Below, one piece after another: positions 47,408-58,935 of a DNA stretch of 64,000 bases. Source of the DNA: Enchytraeus crypticus (Eukaryota; Annelida; Clitellata; Enchytraeida; Enchytraeidae). The stretch is from positions 18,501-82,500 of the forward strand of contig CAJHZI010000697.1 of assembly GCA_905160935.1 (NCBI GenBank), read 5' to 3'. The translations under genes were made by a program, and so were the position numbers. Below the pieces are notes generated by a model. That model did not search any database and was not told where the DNA came from. It saw only the letters and a list, made by a program, of their open reading frames with translations. The first letter of the stretch is position 1. Each line of letters begins with the position of its first letter.

Positions 47408-47605
47408 ATGAAAAGAAAAACGATAGAATTAATTGGAAGAGCCATGACTAATGTTGTAGCTGGTGCAACGATTATAGCTACCTCAACGATTGTAGCTACT
47501 TCAACGGTTGTAGCTACTTTAACGATTGTTGCTGCTAAGGCAGTTGTACATATAGCTTCAACAATCGTTGCAGCTACTGCAACGATTTTAGCCTTTGTAA
47601 CTTAA
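47408..47605 (+). repeat. degenerate 18-bp tandem repeat open as a 65-codon frame
   Basis: ATG at 47408 opens MKRKTIEL, then the 18-bp words ACGATTGTAGCTACTTCA read as TIVATS-like hexapeptides (IIATSTIVATSTVVATLTIV) to a stop at 47603-47605. One later unit is inverted (CAACAATCGTTGCAGC). The predicted peptide has a basic start and a long Val/Ile/Ala/Thr stretch that could sit in a membrane. The in-phase repeat explains the open frame; there is no further sign of a gene. Confidence 0.6.
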
Positions 47606-47839
47606 GTTACAGACGCTGTTTTAGCTAATTTCCATTTTTAGAGCAAGCCTAGCTCTGCCACATTTAGCTCATGCAACTTGGGGCATTTCGACTGAAATTG
47701 AATGTTTAATAAACGTGTATTTTAAAATATCACCAAGTGCTGAAAATAATTACAGTTGATATTTAGTAGTCTTTGATTATAAGACTAATTAATAATTATT
47801 TTTAGACCTGCAATTATAATGTTGCACTATAGCTGCATG

Positions 47840-48072
47840 TGACACCCGGACACAACACGGGTAAAAATGTTGTGTCGAGGTTAACCGTGTTGTATTCGGG
47901 TTGCTGAAGACTAGACCAACGGTGGACTGGACGTGTCGTAAAAGGCTACGAAGCACTAAGATCCAACCAACGTCAAAAGAGCTTGCGGTTGGTGAGCACC
48001 TAGGCTCCAATAATTGCTACAAAGTTTCCACATCCGGACCCTTGTTAAACTGGGATTTAAGGGAAGCTGGTG
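47840..48072 (+). mobile_element. SINE-B copy with inverted duplicate of its head
   Basis: CCCGGACACAACACGGG, the complement of the family's head motif, lies just before the normal head (CCGTGTTGTATTCGGGTTGC), so the 5' end forms a hairpin. It then follows the family: GAAGACTAGACCAACGGTGG, CGTGTCGTAAAAGGC, GTTGGTGAGCACCTAGGCTC, CCTTGTTAAACTGGGATTTA. ATAGCTG at 47829-47835 and 48073-48079 may be a short target duplication. The (GAT)n tail is lost. Confidence 0.8.
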
Positions 48073-48434
48073 ATAGCTGATTTCTAATTTTAGCGGTAAA
48101 TTTTATTTACATGTAATACTATAAATGGCAACCAAATGCTCTTGATAGTTTATCAGAACATGAGATATAGCAAAGTGTATAAATAGAGAAAGTCTAATAG
48201 ACCGTCGCAATGAATCTGATGTAGTGTACGTGTAGTAGTGGCTGAGAGCGAGTAAGCTCTCTGGTGATTTATCCAGGAAACAGATTGAGACCCATTGGTC
48301 GTAACTCTACTTCTCTTGGCATTATTTTGGTCTCATGGTTTATGTGCGAACATTAAAACTTGCAGTGTGGCCATCAATACACGTCTGTATCGTTCTCTGT
48401 TTCCGTGTCAGATTATATCCGTCTATTTATCTCC

Positions 48435-48580
48435 ATCTCTCTCTCTCTCTCTCTTTCTCGCCCCCTTTCTCTCTCTCTTCATCTCTCTCCATCTCTCCCT
48501 CTCTTTCCTCCATTTCTCTCTCTCTATCTCTCTCTATCTATCTCTATCTCTCTCTCTATCTCTCTCTCTCTCTCTCCCAT
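48435..48580. repeat. (CT)n microsatellite
   Basis: CT alternation with CTTCATC and CTATCT interruptions; all three frames are open and low-complexity. Confidence 0.95.
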
Positions 48581-48589
48581 CACTAAATA

Positions 48590-49034
48590 AGCGTCTATGC
48601 CACTTTGTCTCTAGCTTCAACATCTAGCGCTATTATCCGATGTTGTGGAATATAAACTGTGGAGCCGCTAATGATAGCGATGAGTTTAATCTTCAGTTAC
48701 GAAGGCATGTCTGTGGCGAAACCAGCACTGGATTTGATTCTGTATCTAACATGGCAAAGATCTTCTGAATCTGATCTACTACTTGAGAATTTATATCCTC
48801 AAATTGAAGGTTCCATGCTGAATTTACTCCGTCACTCATATCTACCATGATTTAAGAAAAATCATTCTGGTATGGTCGAAATGTGTTTCAGCCATTTATA
48901 GTTTAATACCACCTTTTATAAATCATGATTCAAAAGCAGAAACCTTTAACATCTCGTGTCTTAATCACAATTGACAACAAATCAGATTTCAGTACACAGC
49001 GATCCTGACTCAAGGCATATTCAATTGATAAAAT
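48590..49034. other. unassigned stretch
   Basis: A 63-codon frame (48659-48850, +) has no recognised family. Confidence 0.45.
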
Positions 49035-49240
49035 CCGGCGACTGACATAGTTAAGTGGTTAACACGCTCGCTTTGAAACCTCCAGTATTAGTTGATTCCT
49101 GGTCGACCCTGGACTCAATGCTCGCAGCTGGTGCCCAAGAGGTTGCAGGATAGCCTCGGGCTTGACGAGGACTGGTCCTGGGTTCTGTACCTCCAGGGAT
49201 CCCTCGTCATCCTTCTCCTGGGACTTTACGGGACCACGAG

Positions 49241-49284
<44 letters not shown>

Positions 49285-49325
49285 GAGAGAGATAGAGCGA
49301 GATAGAGAGAGATATAGAGAGAAAG

Positions 49326-49362
<37 letters not shown>

Positions 49363-49475
49363 CAGAGAGAGAGAGACAGAGAGAGACACAGAGAGAGAGA
49401 GAAAGAGATAGATATAGAGAGAGTGAGAGAGATAGAAAGGGAGAGAGATAGATATAGATATAGAGGGACAGGGAA
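49035..49475 (+). mobile_element. SINE-F: tRNA-like head, body and long (GA)n tail
   Basis: The head GACATAGTTAAGTGGTTAAC then ACGCTCGCTTTG gives an A-box-like region, and GTTGATTCCTGG (about 49091) a B-box-like one, with tRNA-like spacing. A GC-richer body follows (GGTGCCCAAGAGGTTGC, GACTGGTCCTGGGTTCTG, CTCCAGGGATCCCTCGTC), then a GA/GATA tail from 49242. No other copy was recognised here. A frame of 67 codons across the body is incidental. Confidence 0.55.
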
Positions 49476-49572
49476 AAAGAGAGAGAAAGACGAATGTTGG
49501 ATACAGAGCTAGTGACCGGTAAGAAAGGCGTCAGAATTCTGTCATCAACCGTCAAACAATGACACCACGGCG

Positions 49573-49793
49573 ACCTGTCATGATTCGTTCAGTGGACCAC
49601 GTACATTGTCCTGTCATGATTCGTTCAGTGAACCACGTACATTGTCCTGTCATCAGTCGTTCAGTGGACCTGCTACAGTGTCCTGTCATCAGTCGGTCAG
49701 TGGACCACGTACATTGTCCTGTCATCAGTCGTTCAGTGGACCACGTACAGTGTCCTGTCATCAGTCGTTCAGTGGACCACGTACAGTGTCCTG
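49573..49793. repeat. 36-bp minisatellite, about 6 copies, open in several frames
   Basis: Each unit holds CCTGTCATCAGTCGTTCAGT and GGACCACGTACA. The 36-bp length keeps frame, and the unit lacks stops in at least two plus frames and one minus frame, giving open frames of 69-81 codons (one starts at ATG 49559). Double-sided openness argues for a repeat rather than a gene. Confidence 0.92.
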
Positions 49794-49799
49794 TGTGCT

Positions 49800-50627
49800 G
49801 TTAGCATTGCGAAATGTCTGAATGCCTGCATTCCTTTATAGTTCATCTTCCATTGCGATGCTTTATTTATTAGTTGATTGGTAGACTTAATTTAGCATAA
49901 TTGTATATATTTGTTTTTCGTACTGATTTTGATTTAATGTTGAATTTGAAGTAGATCTTTTGAAGCCTGTACTGGACTCCTCATAATTTTGTCGGACTTG
50001 TTTATTAGTACATTTGAAATTCATTTAACCATTATACCGTATTGAAATATTTTATCAGTATTTTATTTTTAAAATAATATGAAAAAGTAGTTCGCGGATG
50101 GCGCCTAAGAGCTTAACGCTAGACTTGATTACTGAAGTCTAAAGCTAAATCAAAAGAACGCTTGTGATCTTACTTTTACATACTCATGCAGTAAACTTAG
50201 GCAGGACTCAAGATGGTAGTTCTTGAATAGATCCGATCAGTAATTGACATACGTCACTTAGCGTCGTCAATGCGAGTGTTAAATCTCTTTGAGTTGGTAA
50301 CTCTGTGCTAAATCGCTTTGTAGTGGCAACTCGGCGAGTTAGAATCCGTGCTCGAATGAATAGAGAAAAGAGAGAAATTTCTTTCAATTCATCCAATGAA
50401 ATTTTCTCTCTATTCTCAGTCAGTCCCTGTGGTACTCAAGCCTTGAACATAGAGAACCGAACGAGGACTCAAGGAGTCACATTTGTGCTGTTGGGCGGCT
50501 AAAGAGAGAGATGAAAAGAGACAAAATGAAGAAATTATGAGAAAATGAAACAGGTCCAAAGATATAAAACAGAAACATCCATAATAATTGATTTGATTGA
50601 ATTTAATTGATATTCAGATTATTCTTA
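49800..50627. other. unassigned stretch
   Basis: Unique AT-rich sequence. Overlapping short frames on both strands at 50208-50502 have no motif. Confidence 0.5.
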
Positions 50628-50900
50628 CACCTGTTGTGTTCAGGTTGCTGAAGAATAGACCAATCTTGTCATATGTAATGTATGTGTATATTTAGGCCTA
50701 TATACATGCATATATATATAATGTCATATATAATGGACTGCACGTGTCATAAAAGGCGACAAAGCTTTCTAACAAGCGTTAGAAAGAGCATTTAGTTGGT
50801 TAGCGGCTAGACTCCAGAAATTACTACAACTACAATGTTTTCTAAAACGAGTGGAAAAGTTGGTCTATTCATAATCCGACCTTAGTTAAATTGGAATTGA
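50628..50900 (+). mobile_element. SINE-B copy with AT-rich insertion
   Basis: CTGTTGTGTTCAGGTTGCTG, GAAGAATAGACCAATC, then about 60 bp of ATGTATATAT sequence flanked by TGTCATAT, after which the family resumes with GGACTGCACGTGTCATAAAA, TTGGTTAGCGGCTAGACTCC, TTCTAAAACGAGTGG and CCGACCTTAGTTAAATTGG. The 3' tail is not recognisable. Confidence 0.8.
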
Positions 50901-51702
50901 TTCGTGTAATTAGTGAAGGGAAATCAGCCAGGGAAGCGGTAGAAAAGCAGCGATTTAAAGGGAAGAGAGAAGCGAAGAAGAATATTTATATTTTTAAAAG
51001 CAAAATGTAAATGAAAAATGTGATGCAGTATAGTAATTTATTCATATATCTCATTACAATCTGACGAACGCAGAAAATTACTATTCTTTACTTCAAATGG
51101 TATAACAGGTACATGTAGTAATATAATAGAGAAAGCAACGAGATGAATAATTAGCGCAGTTATATGTTAAATGTCTAAGAACTTCCATTATCCGTAAGTA
51201 CGTGATTATAATAATATATAAATAATTAGAGAACTTACGATCAGAAGTATAATTCTGTTTTAAATTTATTGTGCAAAAATGTAAAAGTTATTGACAAATT
51301 TGGACAGAATTTTACTACTGATGAAAATTAAACAAGATTAGAATGAGAGTGTACGGGGAAGATCAAAAAATAAAATCATATATAATATGGAGAGTTGCAT
51401 ATTCCGTCGAAAATATTTTTGTATATAAAGCAGTCGTTATGTACAAACCTTTTTATACCTCAGCTGTTCACAAGAATTTCATTCCTTTTTCTCTTATAGG
51501 AATTTAGTAGTCATCCAATGGATTCCCCAGAGATCCGTGACTTGTGGAACAGAAGAGAGATCTTATGAACAAAATATGATCTACTGCGCGTCTAGCCTGT
51601 GCAGTGTGAACCCTCCTGCTAGAGTATAACGTACACATGTTCAGCCTATACAAACTTAGCAACTTTCAAAATGTACATGTTAATCTTGGATACAACTATA
51701 GA
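50901..51702. other. unassigned stretch
   Basis: AT-rich, nothing recognised. Confidence 0.5.
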
Positions 51703-51935
51703 ATGTCTCAATCGCGCGGTGGTTAGAAGCGTAAAGTAACGTCATGAAGTTTTAAATGACTGTTCCTGAGGTGAATTGAACTCTCGTAGGTTCGATTCCC
51801 AGCTGCGCTGATTTGAGAGTAAATTCTCGGACATTCACTGGACTGACACGAAAAATGGTCTAAATTTGCTAACGGTTAAACATGTGGTATTAAAAAGTGA
51901 TTGATATCAACATAATTAATCGTTTCACTAGAATG
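51703..51935 (+). mobile_element. SINE-C copy (tRNA-derived)
   Basis: ATGTCTCAATCGCGCGGTGG, GTAACGTCATGAAGTTTTAA, B box GGTTCGATTCCC (51789-51800), CTCGGACATTCACTGGACTG, and an end at AATCGTTTCACTAGAATG. It aligns over its whole length with 20158-20392. Confidence 0.88.
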
Positions 51936-52194
51936 CGTCTAGTGTACTCTTTCAGCCTCTACCAACTATTGTATGCTTGTAATGCACACGTTCCTTTATT
52001 TAAAATGGTGTACAATCTGGAATTAGGTAATTTGATAAAAGCTAAAGCAATTAAATATTTTGAAAAGAAAAAGAAAAATTGCAATAAACAGAAAGAAAGG
52101 TGGCGCATTCTATTTAATTCATTTTCTATTATTCGTTGCTATTAAATTTTACCTTTTATCTCATTACACTCACATCTCTACGAACTTCTTCATC

Positions 52195-52236
52195 TTCTCT
52201 CTATCTCTCTCCCTCCCTTGCTCCCACATTCTCAAC

Positions 52237-52274
<38 letters not shown>

Positions 52275-52366
52275 ACAGTATTTCTCTCGCTTTCTTATAC
52301 TATATCACTCTCTTTTTCTCTCTCTCTCCCTCTCTCTCTCTCTCTTTCTCTCTCTCTATCTCTCTC

Positions 52367-52415
<49 letters not shown>
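52195..52415. repeat. (CT)n microsatellite, long
   Basis: CT-rich for over 200 bp with short interruptions; open frames here are low-complexity. Confidence 0.95.
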
Positions 52416-52416
<1 letters not shown>

Positions 52417-54169
52417 CTAGATGTTTACAGAAGAGGTAGCACTGAAAGAATGTTGCAATTCTGGGTCAGATAATGAGGAGATAATTAGAGAGTTAAAGCG
52501 AAGAAATCTTAGGATCGTGGAAGGAATTAGAGTGGCTAATGAAAGTGAGGCTTCAACACGTCTGCCATCGATACAACGCCTTATTAGCTATCCACATAAC
52601 AACCTATCCAAACATCTGTAACCTCTCTCAACGTTTCTCCTTTTCTCATGCCTTCACGATTCTTTCGCTCAGGCTGCTCTACCTTTTGTAGTCGCCATTC
52701 TTACGTTAACTGAAGCTAATTTTTAAACCGCAACTCTGCGTCGAAAATATAGAAGAAAGTGTTTAAAAAATGACTCGGCTACTCTAAAGTGTTAAAGTGG
52801 CTTCATTTGTATAAACGAAGGTTGTAGTTGTCGCCGGCTTTGAAGCCGTTTGAAACAATCGGCTCTATATGCGGTTTCTTTGATTGTCTTTTATTGTAAG
52901 TTTAAATTATCTGGACGTTTTTCGCTTGCAAACGTTTATCAAGCTTTGAGGATGAATTTTCCAGTGTTTAAAGGTACTATTTCTATAATAGAAACTGCTA
53001 GCAATTAACTATCGAAACAAAGAAACGTTTTCAATTTGATAAATATAAATTGATCTCAACTACATCTGAACGTGTAGTTTAAAAGTAAGTTTTAAATAGT
53101 TTTTAAGTTTCTAAGCGTTTTAGGCAGTCTCTGCTGAATTAGAATTTATGAAATGTTTGTAATTTTATTGATAGCACTTAGAAGTAATAAGAGCTGCGCA
53201 AGATTGTTCTGCTACAACATCACATCAGTTTCACGATAGGCAGGGATATCAATTCAATCATTATAAATCCCTACCAAACCTGTTTCTGATTGAAATGAGC
53301 TTTTGCTAGAGTTATGATCGTTAGCTTGTTGATATAGTTAAATTAGGATGTACGAGATTTATTTGAATAACTTGGTTGAAAAAGTTTGTCAGTTCAAGGA
53401 GATCTTGTACAGAAATCTAGATCAAGTAGAATCAGAAATCAGAAATCTTTTTCGTACTAAGGACGGTAGTGTTCAGAATCCAGCAGACTATATGTAGCAT
53501 GATTTATTTGCACGGTATATGTACACGGCATCCACAAAGAGTGCAATAAAATCTCGTATTTGAAAATATTTAAAATCTCAAATCTGAGTTTATGCAATGG
53601 AAGCGAAAAAATGCTCTTAAATTCTTAGTAGTTCTTAATCATCCACGGATAAAACCCGATGAAAGAGACGTTAATTTCTTTTAGAGCTTACTTAACATCA
53701 ATGACGGCGCAAAAACTTAATTTTAATCCTCCTCCTGCTGATCGGACGTCTTACCGATATGCTACAGGCTCAACACAGGATGTAGGTGTTATTGCATTGT
53801 GGACCCTGGGTTGAAAAACATGGTTCACAATGGTACGACAGTTAAATAAAGTAATATTAAGTATTATATGTTATATCAATTATATTTGTAATATGTTTTA
53901 CAATGTAAATTCTACGCTTTCGAACGTCATCACTGTGCTTAATTTTTTTAAACTTTCTAAGTTCCTATATCAGTGTGGCTATTATCGCCCGCCTTTATTT
54001 CTTCGGTTAGATCAGGCGATTTTCTGATTCTGTTTCAAAGTATTGTAAGATGACTAATAATGACACACTTCTTCCAGTGCAGCTGCTGCTAGTAATGATT
54101 ACGTGTATGTTGTATCAATACACTTATCTCAACAAGCTGATTAGTTCAGACTTAAGACAGATGCTCCAC
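52416..54169. other. 1.75-kb stretch without recognisable gene
   Basis: The frame 52421-52621 (+, 66 codons: MFTEEVALKECCNSGSDNEE...) is acidic, helical-looking and not low-complexity, but I recognise no family. It starts at an ATG immediately after the CT tract. Otherwise nothing. Confidence 0.4.
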
Positions 54170-54249
54170 TTGATGATGATGAATTGATGATGACGACGAT
54201 GATGCTAAATTTGATTGAGATAATATAATATTTTAGATGAAGAATTATC

Positions 54250-54322
54250 ATGCTCTCTATGGAGCATGACAGCAGACTGTTAATAGGAATATGTACCTTA
54301 GACCTGCCACATGGCAGAGCCC

Positions 54323-54407
<85 letters not shown>
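54250..54407 (+). mobile_element. SINE-A 3' part with (GA)n tail
   Basis: ATGCTCTCTATGGAGCATGA, then ATGTACCTTAGACCTGCCAC and ATGGCAGAGCCCTAGAGAG, run into pure (GA)n with GATAGATAGATA inside (54325-54407). A small (GAT)n lies upstream at 54170-54206. Confidence 0.75.
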
Positions 54408-54410
<3 letters not shown>

Positions 54411-56435
54411 AAAGAACAAGAATAATAACGAGAATATAGGAAGGAAGCTGTCATAAACTCTATCGCAACAGAATTATTATTTTTTAAATTGTGTTAATTA
54501 ATTACTGAAATAACAGCCTAAAATAGTTGTACAGTTTGTTTCTGCTTGAGATTCTAGTTAGACTTTTTAATCTCTTTCCGTGTTGCTTTCTCAATTTTTT
54601 ATCTCTTTATTTTAACATCGCTCATTTGCAATCGCTGTATACGTAGCATGTAACTGCATCTGTGCTTGTCATATTTATATTTGCATTCAGACGGTCACAA
54701 TATGATGTCGTATCCATGCGTCTATCTTCTTAGACTCGTCCATACGTTCAGCTGTAGCTGCGATCAATTCTTCGCATCCCTATCCCTCTATCGGTTCCAT
54801 GGATCAGTATGACCGGACTTGTTTGGTGATGGTTAACGTTCAATCCAATCAATCCTAGATTAGGCAAATCTCTTGAGTTCAGAGGGTACAACTAATCTCA
54901 ATCTTGCTGCAGTTATTAGTGTTCACATAAATCACCATCGTTTACCTCGAGGTTGTGATGGTTGAGATCGCAGTCTATATAAATATTTCTTCCAGGCCTG
55001 ATTCCGGACCTCTCACGAGGTGGGGGTTTAGGGGCATTAACAACCCCCCCCCCGGAGAAATTTGTAATCTGAATGTACTGTGTAAAAGTATAAAACATTA
55101 AATTTACATCCACCCTCTTCGAAACTCGCAAGTGCCCTTTTTGATATTAATTGACAATATTTCAAATCCAGGAATATTCTGTCTGCATGAAAGTATTTTG
55201 TTCCTTAGCTTTTGTGATTTTAATGATGCAGGATAATTTTACTATCTAATCAAGCAGGAGACTTTTGCAATCTAATCTCTATTACTCAATATAGATTTCG
55301 TAATTATTTTTCCAGTTAACTACCTTTTTTCTTTTCAATTTTTTCCAAATTCTTATTTTCTGCTATATAGTGTATAGTCTAACTGTCTCTACTCATTTCT
55401 CTTTCCTCCTCCATTTGAGACTTCGAGTATGCATGTCTGATTTTCGGGTCATTCTTTGCACTATATATAATTTCTCTTTAGATGACTTAATTTCGGTATA
55501 GAATATAGATGATTTAAAGATCACTCGTATGTGGACATGGCGAGGAAAACGGAAGATGGAGGTGGGTGGAGGCGTTTTATACCATGGGCCTGCCAGTTGG
55601 CAGTGCACTGAGAGAGATAATTACACTGTAATTTTCGTGAAAATAAAAAATATTCAATTCAATTAATTTCCATGGTATTAATCCGAAACACGCGTTGAAC
55701 TCCCATTGACTAATTGTAGTGTGTTTGACATCAAGGTTCAGAAGCTCAAGGCTCCCCTTTAAGAACACTCGACACACTCCAGCTACTGTCAAAAAGATTG
55801 GTGAACGCTGATTGGTTGAATGTTCTGCATTTAAAAGAGACGGTGGAGAATGAAAGAGTTATATGATGAAAGTAAGATTAGCTGGATAGTTTATGGGAAG
55901 AGATTAACAGATGTCACTGCTTAATTGGAGTAAGTCTGTCCGTCTGTGTAGCTATGTCTGCATCACTAGCGTCTGCGCGTAGCTCCATCATCTACTACTA
56001 ACTTCTTTCTACATAAAAATCCCTCTTAGAAAAGTACGCGATATACATGTACTTCCTTTGCGTTAATTGACGCCTTGAAGAGAATCTATTCGGGCTTCTG
56101 ACCGTAACATTAAGCCCAAATAATTATTTGTTAGTTGTAAACGATATATAATGATATACAATGTCATGTAGGCCTACATTATGCCAAACGTATGTATCAT
56201 AACGGTATTATACTGGAAATTCTGTATCACTATATTACTTAGGCTATATGTGTATGCCTAATATATCCTTAGTAAAACTTACATATATTTTAAATTCAGT
56301 TAATCAAATTCATTAAAAATTATAAAATGTTTATATAATTATTGGTAGTTTATAGATTTTGTTTTCATTTAGAAAATTCGTCGTTGCTTATATACACGAA
56401 TTTCGTATTTGTTGTCTAGTCGATGCTTCACGCTT

Positions 56436-56436
<1 letters not shown>
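54408..56436. other. 2-kb stretch without recognisable gene
   Basis: A SINE-A 3' scrap at 55570-55618 (TATACCATGGGCCTGCCAGT, TGGCAGTGCACTGAGAGAG), and a C run at about 55044-55053. Short minus frames (54916-55131, 55393-55608, 55577-55792) have no motif. Confidence 0.5.
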
Positions 56437-56477
<41 letters not shown>

Positions 56478-56785
56478 AAAAGTATTATTTTTCGTGATTC
56501 TTGCACCACGCTCCTTCGATCGATAAGTAAACCCATTCGCAAAGCCTTTGCCTTATCAACACATTCATGTAGCCTATTACACTGGAAGAGTATGACTTCT
56601 GAGGTAGTTTATCTTTACCTTCTCGTGACATGGATGTTATAGACTGCTTTAATGTAGGCTATAACAGTCCTTTCTCAGTTCTTAGTCTTTTTTTGTAGCC
56701 TTTTCTCAGTTTTTGCTTAGTCGCCTTTTACTACACCCGCAGTTTACGGTAAGCTTTATTCTTCAGTAGCAAGGACGCAACAAGG
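56437..56785 (-). mobile_element. SINE-A, full-length modular copy with GA tail
   Basis: On the plus strand: (CT)n at 56439-56473 (the tail), CTCCTTCGATCGATAAGTAA, AAAGCCTTTGCCTTATCAAC, TCATGTAGCCTATTACACTG, TTCTGAGGTAGTTTATC (the body), then CTTAGTCGCCTTTTACTACA, CCGCAGTTTACGG and TTTATTCTTCAGTAGCAAGG (complement of the shared head). Tail, body and head are present in one copy, which shows that the head belongs to the family and is not a chance neighbour. Confidence 0.85.
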
Positions 56786-57087
56786 CTTGAGACTCAAATG
56801 TACATTGTATTTGTTTAGCTTTCGATAAGTAGAATCTATTATATATCCATTAGCTTACAAGTGATTTGTGATATCGTAACTAACCTGATAGGATGATGGA
56901 ATGGCAGGAAATGGAGGACAGCATGTGTTTTGTTATCAGGGAGGAAATGACACTAAGTATCAGCCCGCAGCACAAGTTTATACTGAGAGACCCCTGGTCA
57001 TCTGATTACTCGTCAAATAATCTTCATAATTAATTATTTATGAAAGTTTTTTCAACATGTTATTTTATTGTATCTCTCCGGCACTGT

Positions 57088-57091
57088 CTTG

Positions 57092-57147
<56 letters not shown>

Positions 57148-57257
57148 TAAGAGCACTTAAAAAATTAACAAAGCGATGTCAGTGACGAGCGAGCTAAGGA
57201 TTTGAACCCCGCACATACTGATCCGCGGTCGAATCGACATCACCACTGGCTCCAGCA
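57088..57257 (-). mobile_element. SINE-D copy with GA tail
   Basis: The complement begins ATGCTGGAGCCAGTGGTGAT (A-box-like AGCCAGTGGTGATG) and has a strong B box GCGGGGTTCAAATCC (57198-57212 on the plus strand), then TAGCTCGCTCGTCACTGACA, TCGCTTTG and, after about 25 bases, a (GA)n tail (57088-57144 as CT). tRNA-derived retroposon. Confidence 0.8.
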
Positions 57258-57709
57258 TAAAAAATAAATGAAAGATAGATATATTTAAATGTTGAAAGTT
57301 AACTAATAACTAATGTACAGCCTTTTTAAGTTCATTGTGGATAAAGACGTCAGTGATAAATACCTGACACTATTTAAATAAAAGTCATTTTCATGTAAGT
57401 ATTTGGGCAGCAAACGAGTAATACACACAAGCATACAAATACATACATTACTACACATATAAGTAGACTGTCTTACGAAGTAAAGGACACTTAGTCACAC
57501 GTATATCAAGGTATACTATCGCTTACAATTAATTCATCGCAGTTTATTTTCTTAGCTGTTCTGCTCCGAATTTGTTTGGAGAACTGCGTGTGAGCCCTTG
57601 AGGCCCTGTCTCTTTCTCTAGCTTTGTGTCTATCTCTGGCATCCCCCTCTTGCTCTTTCTCAGTCTTCTTCTTTCTTGATTTCTGTTTCTCACTATTTAC
57701 TTCTCTCTC

Positions 57710-57752
<43 letters not shown>

Positions 57753-58699
57753 GTCTCTCATTCTATTATCTTTTTTATCCTTTTATATCTGTTTTTCTTT
57801 GTATTCATCATTGGATTGCAGAAGTAAGCTTCTTAGCAAGACTGCTGGTGTGTCTTAAATTGATTATTAAGTTGGCATTGAATTATTAGCTGTCCTAGCA
57901 GTTGTAGTAAATAGAAATTTTCGCTTAAATTGATCGTTAAATGTCTGAAATTTACCCTTCGCTAGCAAGTAAGAGCACTAGACGAATTGCTGTAATTGTT
58001 TACAATAGTACTTAACAACGGAGTAGTTCAGATAGTCAGTACTAACCTGATGTTTGTAAATATTTAGATCACTTAATGTAGAACTTTGCTTATGGTACAG
58101 TTATAACTAGAGAACTCTATATCTTTGTTGTCGAATACTTTTTAAATGCTTATTTCTAGTTGTGAGTTGAGTTTGAAGACTTGGACAGGTTTCTGGCAGA
58201 TATTTGTTAGAACCTTCCAACTCGTGAGAAGTGTTTTGATCATTCGAGAACTGAAATATTAGGAGGAATGCTGATTAAAGAACTACAGAGAGTTCAGTGC
58301 ATACTTGTGTGTGTTTTATGCGGATGTTTGTTTGTATATGTGTGTATAAGTTTAATGGATTGTATTCCCCTGGTAGTTGGTTGTGTTGAAATACCTGTTC
58401 GCGTGTCCGGGTATGTATGAACAGTATTTTCGGATGGACGTCATATAATGTTGCTATATATTTGTACCAGTGTATATGTCCAATTGTACATGTACGCGCA
58501 CTGGTTTGAAAATGCACAGTGATACAATTGCAGGCAATTCGGCAATTAAATCAAATGTGCTGGAAGAGTAAATTTATTATATTTTTAGTAATACAGTATG
58601 TATAGTGAAATAAGTGAATAGAGTATTGCCTGCTTATTGTATCTATGTTGTTTCTGTTGTAATGAAACGCTGTAACTGACATATCGAACCAAATTATGA
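57258..58699. other. unassigned stretch
   Basis: (CT)n at about 57712-57750. Remaining sequence unique; no frame with recognised motif. Confidence 0.5.
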
Positions 58700-58935
58700 T
58701 AATAGTTTACACAAAATTTGTGTTGCTTCTTTAAATGTTATTTTTATTAATAACTGAATCAATATGTTGTATCAATTTAATTCATGCTCAACGACAGTTT
58801 TTTAAAGTTTACATTTAAATAAAATGTATGAAATACTTAACTAACTAATAGAAGAAACCTAAACTTTCTCATATTCTGGCATAGGCACTATGTCAATTGT
58901 ATTGCTAAATCGTACATATTGCGCTGACTATCCCA
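58700..58935 (+). repeat. dispersed repeat family G, copy 1
   Basis: TTGCTTCTTTAAATGTTATT, ATGCTCAACGACAG, GTTTACATTTAAATAAAATG, AACTTTCTCATATTCTGGCA and TAGGCACTATG recur in the same order at 62830-63005 with substitutions and small gaps. No TIRs or coding motif were found, so the class is unknown. Confidence 0.65.
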
